Origin: Nemania diffusa
Lineage: Eukaryota > Ascomycota > Sordariomycetes > Xylariales > Xylariaceae
Length of the DNA: 64,000 bases
Assembly (NCBI GenBank): GCA_038501195.1
Contig: JBBPUQ010000002.1
Span: forward strand, 3,348,001-3,412,000
Direction: 5' to 3'
The notes under the pieces: generated by a model
Seen by the model: only the letters and a program-made list of their open reading frames with translations
Database searches by the model: none
Told to the model about the DNA's origin: nothing
Translations under genes and position numbers: made by a program
Shown: one piece after another, positions 34,596 to 45,924 of the stretch
Layout: each line of letters opens with the position of its first letter
Position numbering within the stretch: the stretch's first letter is position 1

Positions 34596-35407
34596 GCGAG
34601 AGCAACTTGCTCACTCACCCCTACTCACCCTACTCCTATCTCTTATAGACTTGAGCTTCGCCTAGCAGGTGATTGTTCAACCCTTCGCGACAGAGCTGGT
34701 GCGTGGTTTGAGGAGTTTTTGGTATAGAAGACACGTATCAGAAACATTGGAGATGCTCAAACGGCGTCATCGTTGCGTAGCATATTCTTTTTGTAAGCAT
34801 TACTGTATGACGAGCGCTCGAATGATTATATTCGCATATGACTGGTAAGAGGCAGTTGAAGGTACATCATATCACTGTTGGTGCACGTGAACTTTAGTCT
34901 CTGTCGAATTGTCTCTACTGTAATCAATTCCAATGCTATGCTTAGTGTAATACAACACCCTCAGCAAAATGCATATAAACGCCAGTGAGAAGCACATGAA
35001 GCGCTAATTTTCGCACCCTGATTCTTTCCTGGACTCCTCGCGATCATATAGAAGATATAAGAGCCCCGCCCGCTCAATAGCTAGCCCCTTTGAATGTTCT
35101 AACAACATCCATAACAAAGTGCTCTATTTAGCATAGATGGTAATCAGAATTGCTCAACGCGTTGGGATTTTTCCTCCTTTCCTAGATGCTGAAGCAACAA
35201 CCGCGGTGATAGCGGGGGTCAATGCAACAACTGGTAGGCGTGTGGCAGTAACAGCTGCCGATCGAATATAGATGAAGAGTCTAAGATCATCAAATCCTGA
35301 GGTCGATTCGTATCAAAACACAGCTATCGAAAATCGAGTAGGCGCTTTCTGGGAAATGCTATGCATATAACAATCGTGTAACTGATCGTTGCGGTGGAGT
35401 ACAAGTG
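34596..35407. other. Convergent intergenic stretch
   Basis: This gap lies between the 3' ends of the Fmp32-like gene (plus) and the deneddylase gene (minus). Nothing beyond presumed 3' UTR sequence is visible. Confidence 0.4.
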
Positions 35408-36354
35408 CTAATCGATTCTCGGTGGCGTGTTACCTGGTGTAAGGCGTCTTCGCTCGCCTTCTTTTCGCAGGTTTTCGATGATTTTAAGCATTTCTTTCCG
35501 CCCACCAGTACTATCGATCGCCTTGTGCGCCATGCTCATGGATATCTTCTCACCCGAGTTGACGGCTAGGAGGCGCTTGACTAATAGGTGTCGCATGATG
35601 ATGCAGACATAGACACCGCAGTCGCTTCCATTTTCCTGCTGGGGACACTCAACCAAGTGATGAAAGCGTAACGGCCGCTTAAGGACACTAGATAACCGTC
35701 TCGAAGCCTCCCACGCCTCATTGTTATTGGCGCCATCAAGAGAATCGTAATGGAAGGCCACGCCATCTATAACGCTCACCAAAAGTAGTGACCAATGACT
35801 GCCACCTTCTGCTTGGTTCACATTCCGGTTGTCATTAATAGGTAAGAAGATATGAGTGACCTGGGTGAAATCGGGCAGAGCTAATCGGACGCTCTTAGTA
35901 TCCTTGTCCTTCATCAAGAGAAAGGTCATGGACGGTCGGAGCAGGACAATGTGCGCCTGCGGGTACTTGGAAAGCACCTCACGTTCTAGGAATTCTTCCC
36001 AGAAGGCAATATTCTGACGTTGTGAACGTATAAGCTAAAATAGACTACAGCGAGTATGGAGAGTGGGAAGCAAGGTCACATACATTATCCGTGAGCCAGT
36101 CATTTCGTAAAGACTTGATGTCTTCGTATGTCACTAGGATCGAGGGGTTAGCTATTGGAGAAGGCTCTTGCCGTGGTCAACGTGTAGCATACAGAGGATA
36201 TCGTAGTCTGCAGGGGAATTGATTAGCTCGCTACTTCGAATGAGGGCGGGATGCGGTTCTTGTATAACTCACAAGACAGGTACGATTGGTTGGGGGAGGG
36301 AGAAGGCGAAAGCTGCGAATCTGTTGAGAATCGCTTGCGACGAAGACGGTGCAT
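35408..36354 (-). CDS. NEDD8-specific cysteine protease (DEN1/SENP8/DenA type)
   Basis: This C48-family protease removes or processes NEDD8, which controls cullin ubiquitin ligases. The minus-strand exons are 36273-36354, 36193-36207, 36084-36133 and 35408-36013, giving 250 residues. Exon 2 is only 15 nt, but the joined sequence YLSYYDILLTYEDIKSL is exactly what the family shows. It continues NDWLTDN-NIAFWEEFLE across intron 3. The catalytic His is in GGSHWSLLLV, the Asp is in FHYDSLDG, the oxyanion-hole Gln precedes CPQQENGSDCG, and the nucleophilic Cys is in NGSDCGVYVC. The length agrees with DEN1 enzymes (about 210-260) rather than the much longer Ulp1/Ulp2 SUMO proteases. Donors are GTGAGT, GTATGC and GTATGT; GCTAAT and GCTAAC branch sites are present in introns 1 and 2. 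Confidence 0.93.
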
Positions 36355-38809
36355 TTTGTTAATGGCTCACGCTTTCATTCAGCCGCCGGGCAAATCTTTC
36401 GCGAAACTGCATGAAGAGGGTTTAGAGAGAATAGGTATGCGGTCGTGTACGTGGTTGTTCGTAAACGTTCGTTATTGTTCGTAGACGTTCGTGGACGTGG
36501 AAGTGGGATGCGGACGTAAACGTTAATAAGGGATGTAGGCAGTAAATGGCGACGGCAACGTTATAGGACGACGGTGCAGGCAATGCTTCGCTTAGTGTAG
36601 AGGGCGTATGTTCCTAGCCTGGAGAAGGAGAGCAAATGTCAGTGCGGGGTGTGGGTGAATGATGACGGTGGCACTCACTCCTAAGAGTGGTCGAGGGAGG
36701 AAATAGAATTTGTCATGAAGAGCGTTGCGATCATGCGCGCTGTTTGAGAATTGTGCTTTATGCGTAGTGAATGGTAGTGATAGTGGTAGTGGTGCTAATA
36801 GTGAATGGTGACTAACAAAACAACGAGGTTTCCAACAGAATGGGGAATTGGGCGCCCTCAATTTGGTCTCAACGACTGTCAGGTGTGCTGGTAAGAACTG
36901 AGGCTGATGGGAAGCCAAGAGGTGACGATCACAGAGAGGCGTGGCGGGCTGTGATGCAATCAATGGCCGGGGTCAAAGTAGGTATTACCTATGCGTACAA
37001 TGTAACCAGGGCTTCTTGTTGTCGGGAGCAATTTTTTTTTTGGCGTGGTAAAGAGGCCGTTGTACGTAGTACCTATTTCCGCATAACTTGGTTCCTAGGA
37101 GGATGGGATTGATTGACAGGCAACTTGGAATGTAAGTATGTCCTGTCTGTTGAATCTGTCAGAGGGGGGAGAAGTCGACCGATCCAGTTACCGACCTTTC
37201 ATAGTAGGATACCTAGAAGAGCAATTGCCCTCCGGAGTGAAAGATCTGGTGATGTACATAAATATGTACCTAGGTACCTACTATGAGAATTACTGGTATA
37301 GAGAAAAGGTGGTTCTGTGGGGGTGGGCACCGAGCTTCTGTTTTTGGACCCCACTCCACCGGAGTGGAGCATTCAGGGCCTTATCTAGTCTAGTGCACAG
37401 AGTGAATAGATATAGCGTGTATCTCTTAACGATCACCGTATGGCAATCATACATGTATGTACCTTAGGTACCTACAATGCAGTGACAAATGGAGAAAGTA
37501 CAGAGTATAAGTACGATATACAGTATACATGACTGTATGTAACATATATTCTCTGAGAAGGCACACTGTCGAAATGGGTAAGGTAAGAAATTGATCAACA
37601 GCGTAAATCAACGCACCACATCTTGCTATCTATACAGGTTCGTACTTAGCATAGCTATAAGTATTGTGCACTGCTTACATTTGCAAGTATGCGTCGGTCG
37701 GTACATACCTATGCAAGTAGGTATTCATCATTCGATGCGTACGGCTCAGCCACTCTCAGCACTCGTCATCGTTCAAGCCTGCCTCAGAAAGGTCTGGGAA
37801 AGGTCTGGACTTGCAGGTTAGCATTGCTTGGCGGAGGATGCCTAACCTTAAAAGCTGACATACAGAGGTAGGGCCTCGGCAGTTGAGAACATCCCGGTCC
37901 AATCATATCAGAATTCACACTACAGTATCTAGGTATATAGTCAAATCTCAACATAAAAAAGGCATATATAATGCATCGAAGTAGGCAACCCGGACAAGGA
38001 ATAGAGGAGAATTGGGGGACTATAGGGCTGTAGTAGCAGGTATTGTTACATAATACTATAATACCATAACATCTTAATACATAGAATGGAACTTAACGGT
38101 AAAAGCGCCTATGAATTCAAGGGTATGGTTGTGACACTCCTCAACTCGGCGGGTTGAATTCTCATAAAAATAATGTAGTATAACTACATATGACAAGCGA
38201 TTTCGGGAATTCATATCCTCAGTGGCGCGTCTATTCCTTAAGAGAGATCGGTAAAACCTCAAGACTATGATCATCAGTTTGTTCATTACTATCTAGTCTC
38301 AAATTTGAACGGTTAAAGGGAGCCATGTCATATAGCGAGGAATTATGTAATTCCTAAGCTATTACTAGCGAAGGTAGTTGCTAGCTGCTAAGAATGTCAT
38401 CTATAATTCGTTAGCCCCCTCAGTACGAACCCGTCATGCCACGAATGAAAATACGCTCGCCACCAATCCAGATATAGTGGTAGATACTATTTGTGCTTCA
38501 TCTACTTGCTTAAGGAGGGAATATAGATCCCAATGATCTATTATCATAGGAGCGCCTCTCAAGATATCAGTATAATGACATGCTGAAGGAGACATAGAAG
38601 CTCATTAGACGAGCAGACCCATTTCACTATATGCCCTCGTTTTATGTTTGGGGCTTCACGTCCTGAGCAGGTCGACGCCTAATCCATAATGATAAAGTTA
38701 GCACGTGAAAGCCTAGAACATAGACATAGGTTACTAACCTTTTCCCTGTGCCAAATGTGCTTTGGAGGCAGATTTTTAATCATGTTCGTCATCGGCATTT
38801 CTCCTTGCC
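36355..38809. other. Gene-free stretch upstream of the deneddylase gene
   Basis: This 2.45-kb gap has no recognisable gene. The first 180 bases contain several spaced GTTCGT and GACGTTCG words (about 36425-36520), a degenerate short repeat within the probable deneddylase promoter. CCTAGGTACCTA tracts lie near 37265-37280 and 37455-37475. Small open frames here (for example 37138-37467 plus, 36592-36963 minus) lack protein-like features. Confidence 0.4.
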
Positions 38810-39516
38810 TTACTTCTTCTTCTGCGTCCCAATAAATGCGGGATTCTGCTCCATCGTCGAGGAGATGAAGCCCCTCAAGGCAGCCCATCGACTTGCCGTC
38901 GAAGCGGTAGGGCCGTGTGCCTGTGCCTCTGACTGCGTCTGAGCCTGCCCGTCCGTGGCTTCGCTCCCGTTCTCGACCTGCGTGTCGGCGCCCACAGCAG
39001 CGACGCCCATAGCATTCAACTGCGCCAGGCTGTGGCTAAAGCGGTCCATCTCGCCCTTGACGATCTTCTCCTTCTTCTTGAGGGCGCCCTTCCTCATCCT
39101 GAGACTCTTGTGTCTGATCTTCCCCTCTCGGAGCTGGCGGAGCCCCGCCTCCGTCTCGCCGTCGGCCAGCAGGTCCGGCAGCGCGTCGGCGAGGGACTGG
39201 AGATTCGTCACGAGCTTCTTGCCGGGCCTGCGGCGCTTCAGTGTCTTCTGGTTCGTCTTCTCGACCCGCGACATGAATGCCGAGCGCTTAATGATCCTCT
39301 TGTCCTTCTTCGAGCTCGTGAACCCATCTACCGAGGGCGCGACGGCGTCGGGTCGTGGCGCTTTGCGTGGGGCGTGTGGTTCGACACCGGCTTTCGCCGC
39401 GAGCTTTGCGCGCAGAGAGCGCCGCTTTGAGGGTGCTACAGGTGCCTAGGGGTTGCATTAGTTGTTGTCATTTTTAAGACGTAGGATCATTAAGAGGCTG
39501 TAGGTGTGCTTACCAT
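38810..39516 (-). CDS. slx9: Ribosome-biogenesis protein Slx9
   Basis: Slx9 binds pre-40S particles and helps ITS1 processing and nuclear export. The main exon (38810-39445) encodes APVAPSKRRSLRAKL followed by a Lys-rich protein with KRIIKRSAFMSRVEK, LADALPDLL, KIRHKSLRMRKGALKKKEK and the C-terminal signature RWAALRGFISSTMEQNPAF. The frame has no ATG upstream until an internal Met well inside the conserved region. A 68-nt intron (39446-39513; GTAAGC donor, AACTAAT branch, CCTAG acceptor) places an ATG (39514-39516) directly in front, giving MAPVAPSKRRSLRAK, which is the start expected for fungal Slx9. The total is 212 residues. Codons are markedly richer in G and C than in neighbouring genes. 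A highly basic, nucleolar protein is expected. Confidence 0.85.
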
Positions 39517-40125
39517 TGGGAACCGTGTTTATCAACCACCCAGGTAGTAGAGTATTAAGGATGCCAGTGTTGAGTCGCGATGGTCCAATCCAATTTTGAA
39601 GTTTAGTTTAAATCTGAGTGGGGTTTTTATGTAACCACGTACCCACTGCACAATGCCTGGTAAGACAACCACCGCACCGCAACTAGGTCTTAATTTAGCA
39701 CGGGCCCATCAACTTTGATCAGACATTCGTCAGGGTTTGTAAGTGGTAGTTATTGTTTTCAATAACAAACAGAAATCGGCATTATCCTGAGTTAGAACTA
39801 AGTAAGCTGAGTTAAAGAAGGAATAATATTAGTAATAAAACCTGTATAATCAGATGATAGCATGAAATATCAGATACTACCATCTCTACAGAAATTTAGA
39901 GAAACTGGAAAGGAGGAATCGGGTGATCAGAGGCAGCTAGCGAGTAATATTATAATAAGTTCGGGTCTAACTTTGAAATGGGATTGAACTCCTTGAACGC
40001 CGTACCAATGCAACCTTCTACACAGATCTACTTGGTGAACTCAAATGCTTCCTTGCCTAGCCCATCGCTATTCTTACAAAACTAGGTTGCCTAGTAAACA
40101 TGCCGGGCGCCCATTACATTTGATT
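39517..40125. other. Intergenic stretch
   Basis: This gap separates two minus-strand genes and should contain the slx9 promoter. The stretch 39760-39960 is AT-rich with no feature I can name. Confidence 0.4.
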
Positions 40126-42531
40126 TTACATATATTTCAACTTTCTTGTTGCAAATATAGCGGCGATAGCACTCAACGCACCAATGAACAGACAAACGGC
40201 CACCCCGTTTGGTCCGTCAGTCTTGTGATGCTCATCTGGGTGGGCGCCATGGGCGAGTTCGGGACTCTTGCCGGGCTCCAGTACACTGAATACTATTGTT
40301 GATATAATCGTGCTTAAGAACTGTGGAATTGTCGTGTAGATATTAAGGATACCAAAGTAAACGCCAGACGGTTCTCCTCCAGAGCTAGACTTGACTGTGG
40401 CATGGGGACTGTTAGGGCCATGGTCAAGATGTAAAAGAGATGTATTGGCGAGACCACCATTTATATCTGCCATCTCTACCGAGGCGTTGGACAGGCGTCG
40501 ATATGATCCACCTTCTATGCTACTCAGTTTGTTCACTTCAACACCAAGAAAAGCGTGCGGTGCCCATGATGCAACGTTCCAGGGACTGCAACGCGTGTTA
40601 GTCTAGTATCTACAACAACTTAGAAAATCAGTGAAAACCTACAGCCCGCATATACAGACGAGCACAGCAGCGGATGTAAAGCTTTTGGCGAATGGAGCGA
40701 ACAGCATAGCGGTTGCGAATGTCGCATGAGCGCACATCCACGCAGTCAACAGATCTGGCTTACTACAACACAGAGTCAGTTATCGCCATTTTCAGTGACA
40801 TGAGAAATTAGAAGGAGCTTTTAGGGCATGAGTTGGCTTAATGAGGATTTTCATATTCTAAAACTTGCCTAGACAAGAAGATAGTTCGGACAATTACTTA
40901 CTATTTATTAACCTTCTCTACAACGCCTCTTAGACTTTCGGGAGGTCGCTGAGTATAACTTCCGTCGTCTGGTGATTTGATGATGAGCGGGAGAAACCAA
41001 GAGCCGAAGAATGTGATGAGAGAATACTGGCAATGTTTGAAATTAGTTTCGCTAGTTTAAGCGTAATTCATGGATGTTCCCGAAGTTTAAAAAGCTTCGA
41101 GAGCTTCTAAGCCACGAGTTGTAGCCTAGAAGCCGCCTTTCGACTCTTCAAGTCGCAAAATAGGGCAAAAGCCAACGCCGAGAAGTACTCACAATAATAA
41201 ACGCCTTGCTACCAACTCGGCCAACCTCTCCTAATGCATCTTTCGACTGTTTCGCATCGTGTGGAGCGTCATAACGAAAATAAGTTTCACCAATCCACGT
41301 GGTACTGTAAAATAGAAATGGGAACCAGCCTATCCAAGCCCAAAATTGTGCCATGCAAATCGCACGAATACTGCAATACTCCTAGTTAGCGGTCGCCATT
41401 TCGAGCATTACATAAATATTTCCAGGTCGAAAGAGGTTTCGATCAAATAACCTTGGCGCAAAAAAGGTTCTCGATCTCCCCAGACATGGCTAGGCAAAAA
41501 GAAAATAACTCTGACAATTGCTTACCGAGGGGGAAGGTGCAAGATTGTCGACGAGATATGACTAGCAATTTGGTACAATCCGCCCTCCTTATTCGATTGT
41601 GATGGAGTGGAAAGTAATACTCTCTCTGTCACAGCCCAACATGTCATACCACATGTCCCGACAAGGCCGAACGCGGCAAGGACCGTGAGTTGTTTAAACT
41701 GAGTCTCGCCAAGAGATTTCCCGAGTAGCGAGGGCAGGTCGATTGCGCCGGTTGCAAAGGCAATTCCGTGACCGATAGCCGACATCCTACTCCCTAAGAC
41801 TTTATTAGCGAAAACGATCGAATGCTTAGGGGGAAACATACCCCACGCGGAGCCGGTTTGCTGCTTCTCGATCGGAAGCGTGTCAACCACAAGACTCTTT
41901 GCTGCACTCATCACTGTATCGGTGTCAGATTACGACTCGCGCGCCTATAATACATGAATACGTGGTACGGACCTACGTTGATAGAGAAATCGACAGCATA
42001 CTACGACATCTAGGGTCAGCAATGGGCACACAAAACAAGATATATAAGGTTCCGACTCGAAGAACCACTTACTAGAGCGAACACAGCCGCGGAAATGGTC
42101 AAGTGCTGCACCGATTTCTTGTCTTTAACAAAATATCCTACAATGTCCTCTGTAAACCCTAGGAGTAGCAGAAACAATGCCGATATAATGGCTCCAGACA
42201 TAATAAAAGGTGTTCGACGTCCCCATTTCGAAGTCGACTTATCTGCGACAGTACCGACGATAGGCTGGACGATAAGCCCCGACAACGGGCCGGCGATCCA
42301 TACGAGGGAAGTTTTGCTCTTGGTCAACCCCAGGGAAAGGAGATATGGCGTGCAGTATGTTTGTTCAACGCCCCATACGAATCTAAATAAAAGAAATCAA
42401 TCAGCGATGTGGGATTTCGATACGCAGGGAGGGTATACCTGCGTGATACCAATGGTGCTCAATGTGAGCAATGCCATCCGGGAGGCTTCCGAGCTGCCCT
42501 TGACCGAGGGCTGCCCTAGCCATCGCGACAT
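40126..42531 (-). CDS. Sucrose/alpha-glucoside-type transporter (GPH/MFS superfamily)
   Basis: This membrane transporter belongs to the fungal group related to fission-yeast Sut1 and plant sucrose-H+ symporters. Nine minus-strand exons assemble: 42443-42531, 42073-42382, 41973-42000, 41842-41913, 41526-41793, 41193-41370, 40902-41026, 40643-40762 and 40126-40585, giving 549 residues with phases that close exactly. Diagnostic segments are VKGSSEASRMALLTLSTIGI, WGVEQTYCTPYLLSLGLTKS, LVWIAGPLSGLIVQPIVG, the loop DKSTSKWGRRTPFI (sugar-transporter RxGRR loop), INVVMSAAKSLVVDTLP, FWAWIGWFPFLFYSTTWIGE and LPWNVASWAPHAFLGVE. The family shows 12 membrane spans. Intron 1 keeps the frame only if it uses a GC donor (42442-42441) rather than the GT four bases on. 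A Ser-rich cytoplasmic loop lies in the last exon. The gene is divergent from his1. Confidence 0.9.
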
Positions 42532-43703
42532 GGTTTAGGATATGATAGAGATGTGCGGCGCCGTGTTGTCTCGTTTCAGGGTCTGTCTCGGGTTCGATGC
42601 GACGGCCGTCGGATATGAACATAAAGGGTCGGGGTTGCGGAAAGTCGACGAGAACTAAACTAGTATTATTGTTTAGAAAGAAAAGACGACTCCCATTCAG
42701 CCAACTCGTAGGCCAATGTCGGCTCAGGGCCGTATGGTCGGTGGTCGCGTGGATTTGCAAGTAATAAACGTATATGTAACAAGAAGCAAGCTCGGTTTGG
42801 GCAACATATCCAAATCAGGGGGTCTACCTACCCCTGTGGGCTGGCCACAGATGCTCCACTGTGGCTTCACCTTTGGTAGTACCAGTATAGCTACATATAG
42901 GTTAGTTACCGTGATAGAACCTACATATATATAATTAGGTACCTAGGTTAGGTAGCATAAATACTACGCGACAACTCGATCTACTTAATAAATAGATCAT
43001 GATGCATAAGAATGAATATGATATACACGCTACGCAATTGGAGTAAACGAATATAATATATATTTCCACGTGTTGCTCTAGATCAATCTTCGATATTACC
43101 GGGCCTAACAATGACTTAGCCTCCCTAGTTAGCTACTGAATGCACACCTAACGGCGTGCGCCGGATAGAACACTTACTCGTCCAGGCTAATACCTGGACT
43201 TAGGGGTCAGCACCGCTTACTTACCTAACGCACGAGGTGTGTCTCTATTGGTTTGGCTGAGCTCTAGGCGCAAGTACCTAGTGCTGTAGGGTGCCGGTAC
43301 TCCCCGCCACTTGACTATGAGGTCAACCAAAAATAAGCTCCGATTTAGGAACGTGGGGTTATGAGTAAAAATACTCTTTCATACCTTCGCCAGTATATAG
43401 GTCCGCTCACGTATGGTAGGCAATGTCCCACCCAACGAAATAAGTAATCACACAACCGCTTCGCTCTGCATATACACACACGTATATTGTATAAAGAGCT
43501 ACTCCATTGGCCATTCCAATTACCTCTCGCATATTGTTAACGCTCTCCATTCCCTGCTGCAGGAAAGGCCTTGGCCAATCCACTCGCCATTCCCACTTCC
43601 TCGACTCCTGTTGCATAGATTATGGATCTAGTAAACCAGTTCGTACCCCTCGCGACTAGTTTTCGCAAATGCGTCTTCAGTAAATATCAAATAAGTTGAC
43701 CAA
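42532..43703. promoter_or_regulatory. Divergent promoter region of the transporter and his1
   Basis: This 1.17-kb region lies between two genes transcribed outward. A TTAGGTACCTAGGTTAGGTA tract lies at about 42935-42955. I looked for the Gcn4/CPC1-type site TGASTCA that is common upstream of fungal amino-acid genes and saw no perfect copy. Confidence 0.4.
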
Positions 43704-44844
43704 ATGGCTAACTTTCACTCCGGCGACACCAGCCTCGAAGGGCGGCTTCTATTCGCCGTCCCCAAGAGTGAGTTCATCATAGGCTTCAGGCATATCGAAT
43801 ACTCTTAGCTAACTACCAGGGCAGAGGGTCGACTGAACCAAGCCGCTCTTAATCTCCTGGAGGGCGCCGATATCCAGTTCAGGAGAGAAAACCGTCTCGA
43901 CATAGCCCTTGTCAAGAACTTGTCCATCGCTCTCATCTTCCTCCCTGCAGCCGACATACCTACATTCGTTGGAGAGGGCCAGGTTGACCTGGGTATCACC
44001 GGATGGGATCAAGTCCAAGAGCACGATGCTGGCGTGCGTGCTCTCTACCGAGCAAGACGGTTTTCTGGGGAAATAAGCCCGGAGGAAGAAGTTGCCCATA
44101 ACGGCCGAGGCTCAGGGTGCGAGACTGTGCTAGACCTTGGGTTCGGCGGGTGCAAACTCCAGGTCCAAGTCCCAGAGAAGGGTATATATAATTCACCAAA
44201 GGACCTCGTCGGGAAAAACATCGGTACCAGCTTCGTCCACTTAGCGCAAAAATACTTCGCAAATCTAGAAGCAGAGGTAGACTTGGAGCAGATGCAGGCA
44301 GACGAACAGCCAGCGGGATTTACCAGGAAACTACAAACAAAAATCATTGAATTGAGTGGCAGCGTGGAGGCGGCTTGCGCCCTGGGCGTGGCTGACGGAA
44401 TCGTGGACCTTGTCGGTAAGTGTTAGCGGAGTCTAGATATCAAGCATCAGTTGTCAGCTAACTTGGCTAGAATCTGGCGAGACCATGAAAGCGGCTGGCT
44501 TAAAACCCATCGACACTGTAGTTGAAAGCAGCGCTATCCTGATCAAGTCTCGAAACCCTAGTAACCCCGAGCTTGTTGACCTGATTGCGCAACGTATCCG
44601 TGGTGTCATAACGGCCCAAAAATATGTCTTGTGTCAATATAATATTCAGCGGAGCATCCTTGCGGAAGCCACCAAGATCGCTCCAGGGAAGAGAGCCCCG
44701 ACCGTGACCACGCTCGACGAGGAAGGGTGGGTCGCCGTCAGCGTAATGGTAGAGAAGAAGAGGATTGCACCGATCATGGACGAGTTGAGTAGAATTGGCG
44801 CGCATGATATTCTAGTACTAGATATCAAAAATAGCCGTGAATAA
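43704..44844 (+). CDS. his1: ATP phosphoribosyltransferase (histidine biosynthesis, first step)
   Basis: This enzyme joins ATP and PRPP to start histidine synthesis and is feedback-inhibited by histidine. Three exons (43704-43767, 43825-44415, 44471-44844) give 342 residues. The N-terminus LEGRLLFAVPKKGRLNQA spans intron 1, which uses the inner of two possible acceptors (GGGCAG) to make the Lys codon. Catalytic-domain hallmarks follow: FRRENRLDIALVKN, FLPAADIPTFVGEGQVDLGITG, the PRPP-binding region (LSGSVEAACALGVADGIVDLV), and ESGETMKAAGLKPID after intron 2. The C-terminal regulatory domain ends VSVMVEKKRIAPIMDELSRIGAHDILVLDI, typical of the long, hexameric HisG form. It is longer than yeast His1 (297) mainly through a Gly/Glu-rich insert near residues 110-145. 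Confidence 0.96.
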
Positions 44845-45142
44845 AATGGCCATAGAAACCACAAAATTCGATAGATTTATTAAAAATAGATTTAAGGTTA
44901 CCGTAGTTGGGTACCATTTACAAAGCCCACTTGGTGCCTGGGAGGTCAAAAGGCTGCATCATCTGATTGCGTAAAACACACGTCGCAGTGGACTGCGGCC
45001 GTTGGAGATCGAACAACCCCGTTTAGGTACCTACTTTCCAAGACCTTTATCTGTTCATCCGCATCTAATTATTGAGCCACAACCTTCAGCCTTTTTACAT
45101 CGTCAATTATCCGTCAATTATTGTGGTGTCACTATCAAAATC

Positions 45143-45924
45143 ATGAGTACTACGACACCTACAACGAGTGCGCCTTTACCGGCGAGCGCTAGTAATATGG
45201 GATGGCAGTCAAGGATATACCACGTAAGCTTATTCTAACCCGTTTACTCACTTCCTATTGCGCACTTGGCCACATACTCAAATTGTCTCCTACGGAGTCA
45301 AACAAAACAACTGCTTTCTAGCTTCGGAGTGACAGGCCTGCAACTCTGAAATTATATGTATATATTTACAGTACTTACGTCAAACAACACACATGGCAGC
45401 AGAAGATATCCACTTACACGAACTATACACAGGCCGTCATGACCCCTATAAATTTTGTCACATTCATCCTATCCTTATATCTCATAGACAACCATTACCG
45501 GGCGCAGCGCCATCGCCAACGCCCGAATAGTGAAAATAGTGACAGTGGGAGACCGTGGTTGCACTGGCTTTTATTCCGGCAGCGTTCGTCGCCATACGAT
45601 TTAGTAGGCGGCAACCGAGAGCGGACATTGCTGCAATCAACGAATACTACCCTTCGCCATGATATCAGGGTGAGAGATGAAGACAATGCTCACATAGCAC
45701 CCGTAAAGGAAGCGGGCAACTCGTGGTATTATCACACGAAGCAAAAGAAGCTGTTTAAGGTTGAGGTGACGGAGGCCTTCGCTTTACGAAACCCAGTGCT
45801 TTTTGCCCTGTGCATCTTATTTATCTTCATCAGTTGGGTGCTTTGGCAGACGTTAGTATGTCTCGCTATCTGGGGTCGAACATGGGTTGTCTTTACGAGC
45901 CACAGCCATACTGATGATCCTTAA
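45143..45924 (+). CDS. Unrecognised protein with two hydrophobic segments
   Basis: Two exons (45143-45223 and 45322-45924) give 227 residues. The acceptor at 45320-45321 (TTTCTAG) keeps the frame. A later and superficially good acceptor (TTTACAG near 45371) would shift it. The spliced region reads SRIYHLRSDRPATLKLYVYIYSTYVKQH in pieces, an ordered-looking N-terminal part. A short hydrophobic stretch (NFVTFILSLYLI) follows, then a polar Arg-rich middle, a possible small folded unit (WYYHTKQKKLFKVEVTEAF) and a strong membrane segment near the C-terminus (VLFALCILFIFISWVLW...LVCLAIWG). I do not recognise the family. It is probably a small membrane protein. It lies between his1 and the wax-synthase-like gene on the same strand, with no obvious link to either. 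Confidence 0.7.

Noticed and set aside
36592..36963. A 123-codon minus-strand frame upstream of the deneddylase
   Set aside because: There are no motifs. The deneddylase N-terminus is already explained by the ATG at 36354 and the frame is not joined by splice sites.
42401..42760. A 119-codon minus-strand frame upstream of the transporter
   Set aside because: It overlaps transporter exon 1 in a different register and has no family features. The conserved N-terminus MSRWLGQPSVKG starts at 42531 just after an in-frame TAA.
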